Below, one piece after another: positions 12,939-24,907 of a stretch of 64,000 nt of DNA (the first letter of the stretch is position 1; every line of letters begins with the position of its first letter). The notes under the pieces were generated by a model that worked only from the letters and a program-made list of their open reading frames with translations, searched no databases and was not told where the DNA came from. Made by a program: the position numbers and the translations under genes. Origin of the DNA: Amphimedon queenslandica (lineage: Eukaryota > Porifera > Demospongiae > Haplosclerida > Niphatidae); NCBI RefSeq assembly GCF_000090795.2, contig NW_003546392.1, positions 22,471 through 86,470 of the forward strand, read 5' to 3'.

Positions 12939-15900
12939 ATTAATTAATTATACATGTACATGTACCTTTGTAGTAATAATGACTCCATTAAAGATCCACA
13001 CTTGATCTCATCAGAAGTGGGCGGGGCTCCAACAAACAACTGACCAATGAGAGAGCAGCTAATAGAAGAGAGTGAGAGGTAGATATCAATGAGGAAGGGA
13101 AGTCCCCCTGAGGATTCTTCGGCAGTTTCCTGAGGACGAACAATACAAGAGAAACCCCACATTGCTTTATCAGGAGTTGAGTGCTCACGCCCACTCTTCA
13201 TCTCAAACGTAATAGTGACAGTATCACCATCAACCTGACAGGAATGGAATAATGGGAATGGAATACATGAGAATGGGATAATGAGAATGAAATAATGGGA
13301 ATGGAATATGTATAAGAATGGAATAATGGGAATGGAATAATGGGAATGGAATACATACTAAGAATGAAATATATGAGAATGAGAATGAAATAATGGGAAT
13401 GGAATAATAGGAATGGAATATATAAAAACGGAATAATGGGGATGGAATACATACTAAGAATAAAATATATAAGAATGGGATGAGAATGGAATAAAGGGAA
13501 TGAAATAATGGGAACCAGTCCGGTACCTTTACAATATCTTTGGGCCATCCTTTCCCCAGGACGCTCCTGCTCCCAAACCCGTGAGTGTTCCCTCCATACT
13601 CAACCACTTTAGGACAAGAAGGGGAACTACCAGCAAATACTTGTACCTAACAACAACAACAACAACAATATAAACAATAACAACAACAACAACAATATAA
13701 ACAATAACAACAATATTAACAACAACAACACGTGTTTATACTTTATCATAATCATATTGTGATGAGGAGCGAGGATCAAACTTGAGATAAAGGTGTTTAG
13801 CTCGAGGGAAAGAGACTGTCTCCTTGAACTTATAATTATCCCTCACTGGATGAACTGTCTCTATGAGTCTCCCACTGGACCACGGGGTGGGTATAGTAAC
13901 GGGTCCCTTCATATCTGAATATAACATACTGCAACACTAGGAATCAGAATGAGAGTATAGGAATGAGATTACTGCAGTATAGGAATGGAATGTATATAAG
14001 CTATCGCTGGCATGAGATACATCTCAATCTCAACACCTCAGCACTTATACCAATTGATATAATAATCAATTATTATCATTATTTGGAGGTACACTCGGCT
14101 GATAACAACATTACTACTGTCAGTATCATCAGTTTAAAGTGCCTCCATTTTAAAAGCAGCTATACATGTACATGTATGCTTACCTCAGCAGTTTTCCTAC
14201 CAAGTTCCGTAACACATGGTAACAGTCTGGTTGCTAATGGCAACGATGAGTAGGTGTGGTCACTGATGACAGCCAACAGAGGCGGAAGGAAGGCTCCCAG
14301 TACACTTCCTTTGGAAACCTTCTCAAGGGCTGACACCAGCAGGGACCTGGAGGGACTCTCATCAGTAGAGGACGCTGGAGCACTAATGGTTGATATCACT
14401 GAATGGAGACCGTCTAAAAACTAATAGACAGTAGGATTAATCATCACCAATCATTGTAGACATACTCTTCCACAGATTTCAAACAATTGTATTTCCTCAA
14501 TAAACTTTATCAATAATCTCCTGGAGTCCTGGAGTATAAAATAAAGATATGTCCACCAACAGACCATTACTATACACTACCTCTAGTTCCTCTTCTTTAT
14601 TTCCGTCAGTATCAGCAGCAGCTGCTGCTTTATCCATTGACCTCAGAATAGAGTACAGTATAGAGCTGGCACACTGAACTGCTGGACTAAATACCTAATG
14701 ATAATAATAATAATGATGATAATGAATAATAATTGATAATTAAATCATAAAGTACTAACCGGTTGTGTTGTCATGGCAACCTTAGCTCCACCCTCTTTCA
14801 GGAGGTTCATTCCCAGGTTCAGTTCCTCGTGAAGTAGACCAGCAAGCAGACCAGTGAGTGAGAGTAAGGAGGGAGGGACGGAGGACAAGGGGCGGAGTTC
14901 TTTAGATAATTCAATAAATACAGAGTTCCTAAGGTGAATCATCTTAGAGGAAGAGGAAGCTAGAGCCGATAGCAGCAGCTGGGACTGGTGTTCCTCCTGT
15001 AGATACAACCGGAGAATATTGGAACTGGGGAGGGAGGGGGAGGGGCAGAATAAGTACATGAACACCAGTAATTAATAATTACCTTATCAACTGGCATATC
15101 TCATTAACTAAAACTGATGAACAACTCTCCTTATGTAACAAATCCCAACAACAAGACCTGTCAACAACAAACAAACAATAAACAACAAACAAACAATAAA
15201 CAACAAACAACAACAATGTACCTGATTGTATCAAACAATTTATCATTTTCTTTTGATTCATAAATATCAGATTTCAAAAAATTAGGAAGAACAGCCTAAG
15301 AACAAGATATAAAACAAGCCACACCCTAAACCACACCCACCTGGAGTGTAATGACACAACTGAGAGCATTATCCAGCTGATCCATGTCCACAGTGTATTT
15401 CAATATAGTGACGGTGTGTTTCAGGAATGACAGCGACAGGTTGTGGGCAATTGGTTGACCAATGTCCTTCCCTCTGGTCAACCGGCACGACTCCATTCCA
15501 CTGTGACGCAATAACAGCGTGATGACATCCTTTTAAGGAAGTGGGAGGGGTCAGAATGAATATACATGTACATGTACGCTACCTCAACGATGATGTCATC
15601 GTTCTCTTTATCCTCCAGTAGTTGAAGGTGGCTTGGTGTCAGTCCCATTCTAGCAGCCAGTGAGTGGGCGGATGGTCGTACCTGACCAGTACACGCCCAC
15701 AGGTCGACCCAATCCCCAGCGACTGACCACACGCAATGATTGAACCTGTCGTAACTAGCACCTGGACCAATGGAGTGGGTTAATGTTAATAAAGATCATT
15801 GGATCATGTACCCATTGATCCTGTGGTTGTTCCTCTGGTTAACCCGCAGGTAAGAGAAGGGGACTGAGTCAAATCAAACTGAGACACAAGATACCCTGAT

Positions 15901-18042
15901 GATATACTGTAGCCATAACTTGTACACAACGCTATTAAATAATCAATTATCATTATTATTAATTAATGTATGGTACCTTTATTATTATTAGTGCTCGTAG
16001 ATCCAAACAAAGATCTACTGCCCCCACTGCTGCTAGGGGGGCTGGCTAATATCAGAACTAAACTGGACCCTGTGCAGTATCCACTGGACTTCACTAACTG
16101 TTTCATACTCAGACCACATGACGTCTCTATATCAAGGAGGGAATGTGGCAATACATGTTTAGCTGATTCACAATTATTATAATGCAAGGGGATTTTGATC
16201 ACTAACCACTAATGGTACAATAACACATTACAATGTACATATACACAGTATAGGAGGAGGAGGAGGAGCTACCAGTATCATCTTTAGTTCTTCCTCCTGA
16301 TCCGCCACTGAAATATGATGAGCCGGTCAGTCTCATTCTGTTCTTCTCTTCTTTAGATTTCTTTAATAAAATCCTCTCACAAGATGGCAATAGCTCCATG
16401 CTGTCATTAATATCTACCTGTGGAAAGGAAAGAAATCCCTTGAATAACTACCATGTACTAATAACTATTAATAACTAACATTAATATCCAATATTTGTAA
16501 GTAGACGTTATACTTATCCCCAGCGGTCCCTGTCGTGCTATTAGATTCATTCTTAAGTGCATAGATCCAGTATAACTTGTGGCCATCAGACATGAACCCG
16601 ACTGTACTGTAGCCTTCTTCTAATGAGAGGGAATGAGACACTATACCGGACTCCTAATAGCGACACAAGGTAACTCATTAGGGTTGTTTATTTTAACTGT
16701 GTCATGAAAGTATTCATGTTTACATGTGTTGACTTGTGTACAGGAGCAAAGGGTTAAATAAACAATACTGGATACTTACGTGCAGATCTTCACTCAGTCT
16801 CACACAGAGGTGGGTGGAGCTACTTTCATCAAAGGATTTCTTCCGATAGAGCAATACTCCATTACATTGAACTAGCCAACCGGGATCAATAGAAACACTC
16901 TGATATAGGTAACCTCTGGAATGACAATAACTAATGTACTTCATTCATCTGTTTCACCTTATGCTACCAGAGTAGCCACTTCCAACTTTTAATAATTTCT
17001 TTCCTCCAACCGAACTAACAAGTACATACCTTCCATCATAGACTATCGACCGAGGATGAGCTACACAAAGAGACACACCCACCAATTAATAATAATATAG
17101 CCACACCCACTAATCAATATTCATTACTTTCATCCTCCCCATTCTCATTAGTCTCGTCCTGATACTGATACTCCCAGCTGGTATGGGTATGAGAGTCTGC
17201 TAGTACTACAGGTGGTTCTTCAAAGTTATCGTGTTCCTTGAATAGTTTCCGTAAGACGACAGACAGTGAGAGGGAAATCCCCGGGTGGCTGGAGACCAGC
17301 AACTGGAGAGTATGGACTGTACGTAATAATAATCCACCTGTACCTCTACAATTAATAATAATAATAATAACAACAACAACAATAATAATATTTAACTCTT
17401 TACTTACACAGCTACTGCTAAAGCGACGAGTGCTGATGCAGCAGTTCTTATCTGTTCGGTTCCTTCGGTTCTTTTCTCTCTAGCGGCAGTGAGCCAGGAG
17501 GAGAGGAGGTTCTCAAGACCAAGGATACAATCAAGGGGTTCCTTACTGAGGGACGCTGGGTCACAGCTGCTCAAGGATTGCAACAGTATTCTTGTAGTCT
17601 CCCCAGAGAGTTCAGAATCAATTTTACTGAGAGAATGAAGGATGGGAAATATCAGTACAAGACTAATTCTTGAGGCAAACCCTTCCCCTCCTTTAGCAGC
17701 TGGTTTTAAACTAGTAGTGTTGGCCCCACCCCCTGAAGAGCTCTTCTCTTTAGACCGTAAGTAATTCCATATCTTACGTAGAGCATTGTGTCTGTAATTG
17801 AGTAGAGATATAAAGGTGACAGTTTGACAGCCACACTCCCTCTGAATAATGAGGGACAGCTCAGCTGGGGTCTTCCCATCTAGTGTGGGCAGTCCTGTAA
17901 AACCAGTTTGACTGGTTTCAAGCTGATCCGGTAAAGGAATGTGATCCACTAGTTGCAGTAAGTCCTCATGAAGGAGGAGACTCTCTTCACTGACGCTAGA
18001 CCAGTTTGAATTATCTCCACCAGAAGCACTACTGGAGGACAT
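1..18042 (-). CDS. HECTD4: HECTD4-like giant HECT E3 ubiquitin ligase (3' end off the window)
   Basis: Multi-exon gene read right to left, probable start at 18042 (M-S-S-S-S; another in-frame Met lies at 18075). Seen: an N-terminal exon (17409-18042), a CUB-like block (about 12970-13930), a large helical exon (9404-10970), a SPRY domain (about 6370-6955), and exons that match human HECTD4 closely just before and within the HECT domain: AAPEI-like 'QAPPEIKMDPLE' near 2570, 'SSQLCVPLASGGDPTYAF' near 2420, 'GTSGSFRHFLWQV' across the 726-2355 intron, and 'RADVPVALDLL' near 470. The last exon seen is 11-41, with a donor at its left end, so the rest of the HECT domain including the catalytic cysteine is outside. 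Family role: very large (about 4,000 residue) ubiquitin ligase. Two introns (726-2355 and 7548-9403) are filled by a 177-bp satellite; most others are tiny. HERC1 and ZZEF1 share SPRY or CUB-like pieces but not the HECT-region phrases. Confidence 0.88.
11..725 (-). other. HECTD4: HECT-domain exons of HECTD4
   Basis: Four exons can be bounded by GT/AG: 553-725, 357-506, 94-305 and 11-41. They encode the N-lobe of the HECT fold: 'GSFRHFLWQV', 'CPSSASGINKGKFIL', 'SLRADVPVALDLLVCFW' and 'FTYRNLRGDQEPL'. The 94-305 exon carries a low-complexity insertion of T-D-T-H type repeats (about 182-252) at a position where human HECTD4 has a short loop. Introns between the exons are about 45-50 bp, and the phases join cleanly. 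Confidence 0.85.
771..2320 (+). repeat. 177-bp satellite array A1 (HECTD4 intron)
   Basis: Tandem array of about nine units in the HECTD4 intron 726-2355. The motif CCATGGACTATAG occurs at 934, 1111, 1287, 1467, 1644, 1822, 1999 and 2176, giving spacings of 176-180 bp. Each unit holds conserved blocks: GGAGCCATTTTTTGG, CAGATTTTTGACGTTTT, AAAATGGCCGTAACTTGAAA, GTCGGAATCAGCTCAAAC and CAGCATAAGGGCATCAATATG. Copies are about 90% alike by eye. Confidence 0.95.
5899..5993. repeat. (AAT)n microsatellite
   Basis: About 30 ATT/AAT triplets with a few AAC or ATG interruptions, in a short HECTD4 intron directly beside a coding exon. Confidence 0.95.
6369..6955 (-). other. HECTD4: SPRY domain exons of HECTD4
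   Basis: Exons encode a B30.2/SPRY-type beta sandwich: 'DIVGCGWIKED', 'GVVYFTVNGNKL', 'GLYPFVHVQKK' and, after an intron near 6670-6735, 'LKLNFGEYSFSYAEGQ'. The order G-D-x-V-G-C, then Y-F-T-V-N-G, then P-x-V-x-x-Q is the standard SPRY signature. An acidic linker (runs of E) follows. Confidence 0.8.
7550..9373 (+). repeat. 177-bp satellite array A2 (HECTD4 intron)
   Basis: About ten units, same family and orientation as array A1, in the HECTD4 intron 7548-9403. Unit landmarks (CCATGGACTATAG or a one-base variant) lie at 7632, 7810, 7990, 8167, 8344, 8521, 8698, 8878, 9057 and 9233. Marker variants recur: ACTATATATAGTC at 7812 and 8702 (about 889 bp, five units apart) and GACTTTTTCTTAAAATGGTCG near 8200 and 9268 (six units). 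This suggests block duplication of several units at once. Confidence 0.95.
12960..13930 (-). other. HECTD4: CUB-like beta-domain exons of HECTD4
   Basis: Exons at about 13736-13910, 13526-13650 and 12960-13235 encode 'FPRAKHLYLKFDPRSS', 'YDYDKV', 'GWPKDIVKV' and 'DKAMWGFSC'. Hydrophobic strands around Y-D-Y-D and a closing W-G-F are the signature of the CUB-like or galactose-binding-like modules in giant E3 ligases. The intron at about 13236-13525 holds a GGAAT-rich tandem repeat. Confidence 0.65.
13236..13520. repeat. GGAAT-rich tandem repeat in HECTD4 intron
   Basis: Degenerate repeats of GGAATGGAATAATGGGAAT with ATACAT(A) insertions, strongly purine-biased on the plus strand. The intron is about 290 bp, much longer than the neighbouring 45-60 bp introns. 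Confidence 0.85.
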
Positions 18043-18485
18043 TTTGTCTCTAATAACTAGGGGTGTGGCCAACACTTCCCGGGGTTATCTACTGAGCATG
18101 CTCAATAGGTCTGAGCCCGCCCTGTCATGACAGTAGCGTAGGGATTATCTTGAGATCACGTGACTCCATAGCAACCAGTGATAAGGCGTGGTGGTAGACT
18201 CAGCAGCAAAGGCTGACAGTCCATTGAAGAGAGACTGGCTTGGGAGACCATCTCTCTAAGCCTTACCTGCTCTACCTCTCTCTGTGTGTCTCTCTCCTCC
18301 CCCTCTTTCTCTTTCTCTTTATTCTCTACTGCTGGGAACTGTTCTTTAGTTATTTTGAAGGAAAGAAGTTTGGAGTGGATCAATATGGCGCAGTGATGCC
18401 CCAGTTACTCTCCTTTCTTATATTTCGTTCAGATACACTCAACTATTAACTTATTCCCTCCTCCTCCTTTTGAAAGGACACAGTT
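18043..18485. promoter_or_regulatory. Divergent promoter region HECTD4 / NLK
   Basis: About 440 bp between the two start codons. It contains pyrimidine-rich tracts (18270-18320, CTCT runs) and an ATATGGCG box near 18385 resembling a YY1 site. Short ORFs here match no family I recognise, so I read it as shared promoter plus NLK 5' leader. Role inferred from the head-to-head arrangement only. Confidence 0.45.

Positions 18486-20440
<1,955 letters not shown>

Positions 20441-20484
<44 letters not shown>
20441..20484. repeat. (GT)n microsatellite
   Basis: Uninterrupted GT dinucleotide run immediately 3' of the NLK stop codon, inside the likely 3' UTR. Confidence 0.97.
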
Positions 20485-20764
20485 ATTGTCATTGTTTGTT
20501 TGTCTTTATTTTGTTTACATATACATGTACTAGTATATGTACATATACATGTACTAGTTTATACATGTATTATTGTACTGAACTTTTGCTGTGTCATTCT
20601 CATTATTATTGTTACATGTACTCATGTCACTTGTGAGTGGTCATGGTCAGTTATTGATGTTGTGTTTTCTCTAGTTATTGCCCAGGATCAGGCCCCGCCC
20701 CTGACAATTAATGATAACTACACAGGTTACACTCAATACTCGCCACTAACTGTCATTCAATTAT

Positions 20765-20768
20765 AGGA

Positions 20769-20810
<42 letters not shown>

Positions 20811-20824
20811 GATTATTATTATTG

Positions 20825-20860
<36 letters not shown>

Positions 20861-20993
20861 GATTATTATTATTGATTATTATTATTATTATTATTATTGA
20901 TTATTATTATTATTATTATTATTATTGATTATTGATGACTATCAGTATTATAAAGAGTATTGTTGACCATATTTGATCATTATTGGTTGGTTG

Positions 20994-21031
<38 letters not shown>

Positions 21032-21160
21032 TTGTGGTAGCTCTCTTCTTCATTTGCAAGTGTTTCATGTTTATTGTCTCGCCATTATCACAAGCGCTTA
21101 ATTATTATAAGCATGTGTTATTATTATTATCATTATTATTATTATTATTATTATTGTTGT
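20765..21160. repeat. (ATT)n-rich tract in the NLK/EFCAB5 spacer
   Basis: Long ATT triplet runs at 20770-20935 (broken by GATT), 20998-21030 and 21118-21155. No convincing coding sequence lies between them. Confidence 0.9.
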
Positions 21161-21409
21161 TGATGTTATTCTCATGTTAGTTTCTTTTAAATCTTAAGAG
21201 ATTATTCTATAATTATATCAAGGTCCGTGTACTTATTAATAGTTATTAATAGTTATTGATGTTAGAGTGGATGTGTTCCAGTATGGCGGTACATGCTGAT
21301 ACCCAGGTGTACAGGTATCTTGTAGGTAGACTTCCATGATGGAAGACCTCCTTTGGTGACACTTCTAACAGAGAGACATTACAAATAATAATTATTAAGT
21401 TTTACAAAA

Positions 21410-22655
21410 TTCATGTTTACAATTTCTCCGAGATCAAGCCAAAGTCCCTTTACTATATACATGTAGTACAGGGAATTTGGCTTGATTTTGCAGCCATTTT
21501 AAAGAAAGTGCCAATAATCTGAAAATACCCAAGGCTATAGTCCATGGTATTTTTCAAAAAATGGCTCCGAAATCAACTCAAATTTTTATTGCATTTTCTA
21601 ATACATATTGATGCCCTTATGCTGTGTAGAAAGTTTGAGGTGATTCTGACTTCAATTTTTCAAGTTACGGCCATTTTTAAAAAACGTCAAAAATCTGAAA
21701 AATACCCAAGGCTATAGTCCATGGTTTTTTCCAAAAAATGGCTCTGAAATCAACTCAAATTTTTATTGCATTTTCTGATACATATTGGTGCCCTTATGCT
21801 GTGTAGAAAGTTTAAGCTGATTCCGACTTCAATTTTTCAAGTTACGGCCACTTTTAAAAAACGTCAAAAATCTGAAAAATACCCAAGGCTATAGTCCATG
21901 GTTTTTTCCAAAAAATGGCTCCAAAATCACCCCCAATTTTTATTACATTTTCTGATACATATCGATGCCCTTATGCTGTGTAGAAAGTTTAAGCTGATTC
22001 CGACTTCAATTTTTCAAGTTACGGCCATTTTTAAAAAATGTCAAAAATCTGAAAAATACCCAAGACTATAGTCCATGGTATTTTCCAAAAAATGGCTCCG
22101 AAATCAACTCAAATTTTTATTGCATTTTCTGATACATATTGATGCCTTTATGCTGTGTAGAAAGTTTGAGGTGATTCCGACTTCAATTTTTCAAGTTACG
22201 GCCACTTTTAAAAAACGTCAAAAATCTGAAAAATACCCAAGGCTATAGTCCATGGTTTTTTCCAAAAAATGGCTCCGAAATCACCCCAAATTTTTATTGC
22301 ATTTTCTGATACATATTGATGCCTTTATGCTGTGTAGAAAGTTTGAGGTGATTCCGACTTCAATTTTTCAAGTTACGGCCACTTTTAAAAAACGTCAAAA
22401 ATCTGAAAAATACCCAAGGCTATAGTCCATGGTATTTTCCAAAAAATGGCTCCGAAATCAACTCAAATTTTTATTGCATTTTCTGATACATATTGATGCC
22501 TTTATGCTGTGTAGAAAGTTTGAGGTGATTCCGACTTCAATTTTTCAAGTTACGGCCACTTTTAAAAAACGTCAAAAATCTGAAAAATACCCAAGGCTAT
22601 AGTCCATGGTTTTTTCCAAAAAATGGCTCTGAAATCAACAAAAAATTTTATTACA
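21410..22655 (-). repeat. 177-bp satellite array A3 (intergenic, reverse orientation)
   Basis: About 6.5 units of the same 177-bp family, here as reverse complement (CTATAGTCCATGG, CAAAAAATGGCTCCGAAATCA, GATACATATTGATGCC). It lies between the convergent 3' ends of NLK and EFCAB5. The left edge (21410-21560) is a strongly diverged unit; the array ends abruptly near 22650. Confidence 0.95.
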
Positions 22656-23180
22656 TATTGTAGTATAATTAGTAACATGGTAGCGTTACTAAGCAGGATT
22701 AACCCCCAAACAAAATGTATTACATGGTCTCGTGCCAAATTTTGCCAAAATTGAAAAGGAGAGGATTCTGTATGTCATTACTGATAACTGTACCTTGGAG
22801 TATATTGAGTATTGCTGGTAGTTGTGGTGTAGCTGTTCCTTCAATTGATGGAGTAAAGTGGCTCATTGATTTTAACATGTCAATACTAACGTACTAAAGA
22901 AATAACTACTATTAATAACTACTATTAATAACTACTATTAATAACTACTATTAATGACTACTATTAATAACTACTATTAATAACTACTATTAATAACTAC
23001 TATTAATAACTCACAGGCCTGCATTGGTTCCATGTGTCACAGACCGTGTTAGGATAAAGGATCATCATTATTGTTTTTATTATCTTGTGTATTGTTGGGG
23101 GCGGCTCAACATAACTACGTATTTCAGCAAATGCCCTATTAATTAACTAATTAATTAACAGTAATGAGTAATTAATTAGG
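22656..23180. repeat. Spacer with 13-bp tandem repeat
   Basis: At 22903-23008 the 13-mer ATAACTACTATTA is repeated about eight times with one change. The rest of the spacer shows no convincing gene; a 60-codon ORF at 22715-22897 has no recognisable domain. Confidence 0.8.
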
Positions 23181-24840
23181 TTACCTTTTGTCCAGTTTAT
23201 CCATGCACTTTTGTAAATCTGATAACAACAGTTTATGAAATAGAACATCTACTGACTCCTGCCCCTCGCCTAATTTAATTACATTATTATACCAGTAGAC
23301 TCATGTGTCCCTGTACTTTCATTGGTTGCTGCCTGTTGGAAAGCTGAAGTCAATAGTTTGATCATCTTGTTGATATCTCTGTTATACTGAGAGTCAATGT
23401 GACTGGCTCTTTTAGTGAGCGTTAGGTCAAGGACTGCTACAGCACAGCCACTCTCATTTCTCAATGGACAGCACAAGTGAGGGGAGCAATAGACCTCAGT
23501 AGACACACTCTCACTCGTATCAACACAATGGAACAAATACTCCCTATAGTGTAATGACAGTATATAATGACTACACTCCATAATGTAGTGACAGTATATA
23601 ATGACTATACTCCCTAATGTAACAACAGCTAGTGATCTCCTAATGTATTGTACTATTGTATGTATACTGTAGCTACTGGCATAATACTGCATGCACTGGT
23701 TAGGTTTTACTTGAAGAAATTCTCTTTTCTTTTCAATATTTCATCATTTTGTTCAATTTTTCCACCTAAACTTTGATCAGAATGTAGTGCCAGTTGTAAA
23801 CTATACTGATCATCCTATGGCAGTAATAATAATAATAATAACAATGCTAATGATAATAAATAATTAAAGTAATAATATTTACTTCATTTTCTTCAGGGCA
23901 GGTCAAATAAAAATCAATTTTTTCAATGATAGGACACCTCCTCAGTAACCATGTGATCCCTGCTTCAGCTGCACCCACTAGTCTCTTACGAGCCTCAGCA
24001 GCTTGATACACTTCACCAAGACACACCCCCACACCCTGTACAGGTACGGTACATTATATACATGTACAGGTACATGTACTGGTTGTAGTGTTACCTGATA
24101 GAATGATATCTCATGGTCTTCAAATGCCTGCTTTTGCTTGTTGCTCAATAACACACAGTCTACACTAATGGTGCCAACCACCTTATTGTTGACTATTGAA
24201 ATGATTGGAGACACTACCAATGATCCTTGATACTAATGATTATATCAATTGTTATTATTATTATTATTATTAATTACCTCTTGTTCGTTGGAGTGTTCTG
24301 GAATGAAGAAGTAAACGTGTCCATGTTTATGAACATTAGGAACACACACTGGCCTCTTGTTAGCAACAACACTGTAACTGACCTATTAATGTTTATTGTT
24401 GTTTATTGTTGTTTATTGTTGTTTATTGTTGCTTATACTTACTGGTGCTTCTTTCTGTGTTAGTTTCTTTCCTAGTACATGATATGCTCCATCATCAGAG
24501 GCTGCTTTATAGTGCAGTACAGTCTCTGAATTTAATGGCTTCTCCAACAGTCCAATGCACACACTGGCCTTCCTCCCACCTCCATGGTGTCTTGAATCCT
24601 ACATGTACACAGTATTTAGTGCACAGTCAGTACACAGTATTCAGTACTGACAGTATAGATACAGTACACAGAGTGGTCTATTGCTAATGCTAACTTGTTG
24701 AATGCTCCTAACAGCTTCATTGAGTGCTTCATTAATGTTAGTGTGACCAGCTTTCCTGATGTTATTCAATAATGTCAGTCTATACTCATTCCTAGCCTTT
24801 TGCTCTTGAGTCAACTAGTGGACACCATCACCAACATTTG

Positions 24841-24907
<67 letters not shown>

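Noticed and set aside
18240-18449. ORF upstream of NLK as an N-terminal extension
   Set aside because: Hydrophobic low-complexity translation of pyrimidine tracts, a stop follows, and NLK has a good start at 18486.
20443-20766. Cys/Val-repeat ORFs after NLK
   Set aside because: Translation of the (GT)n microsatellite.
22715-22897. 60-codon ORF in the NLK/EFCAB5 spacer
   Set aside because: No recognisable domain, no splice partners, surrounded by repeats.
23283-23305. A 23-bp intron at the end of EFCAB5
   Set aside because: Too short for splicing; an upstream donor (GTACAGGG) gives a normal 47-bp intron with the same frame.
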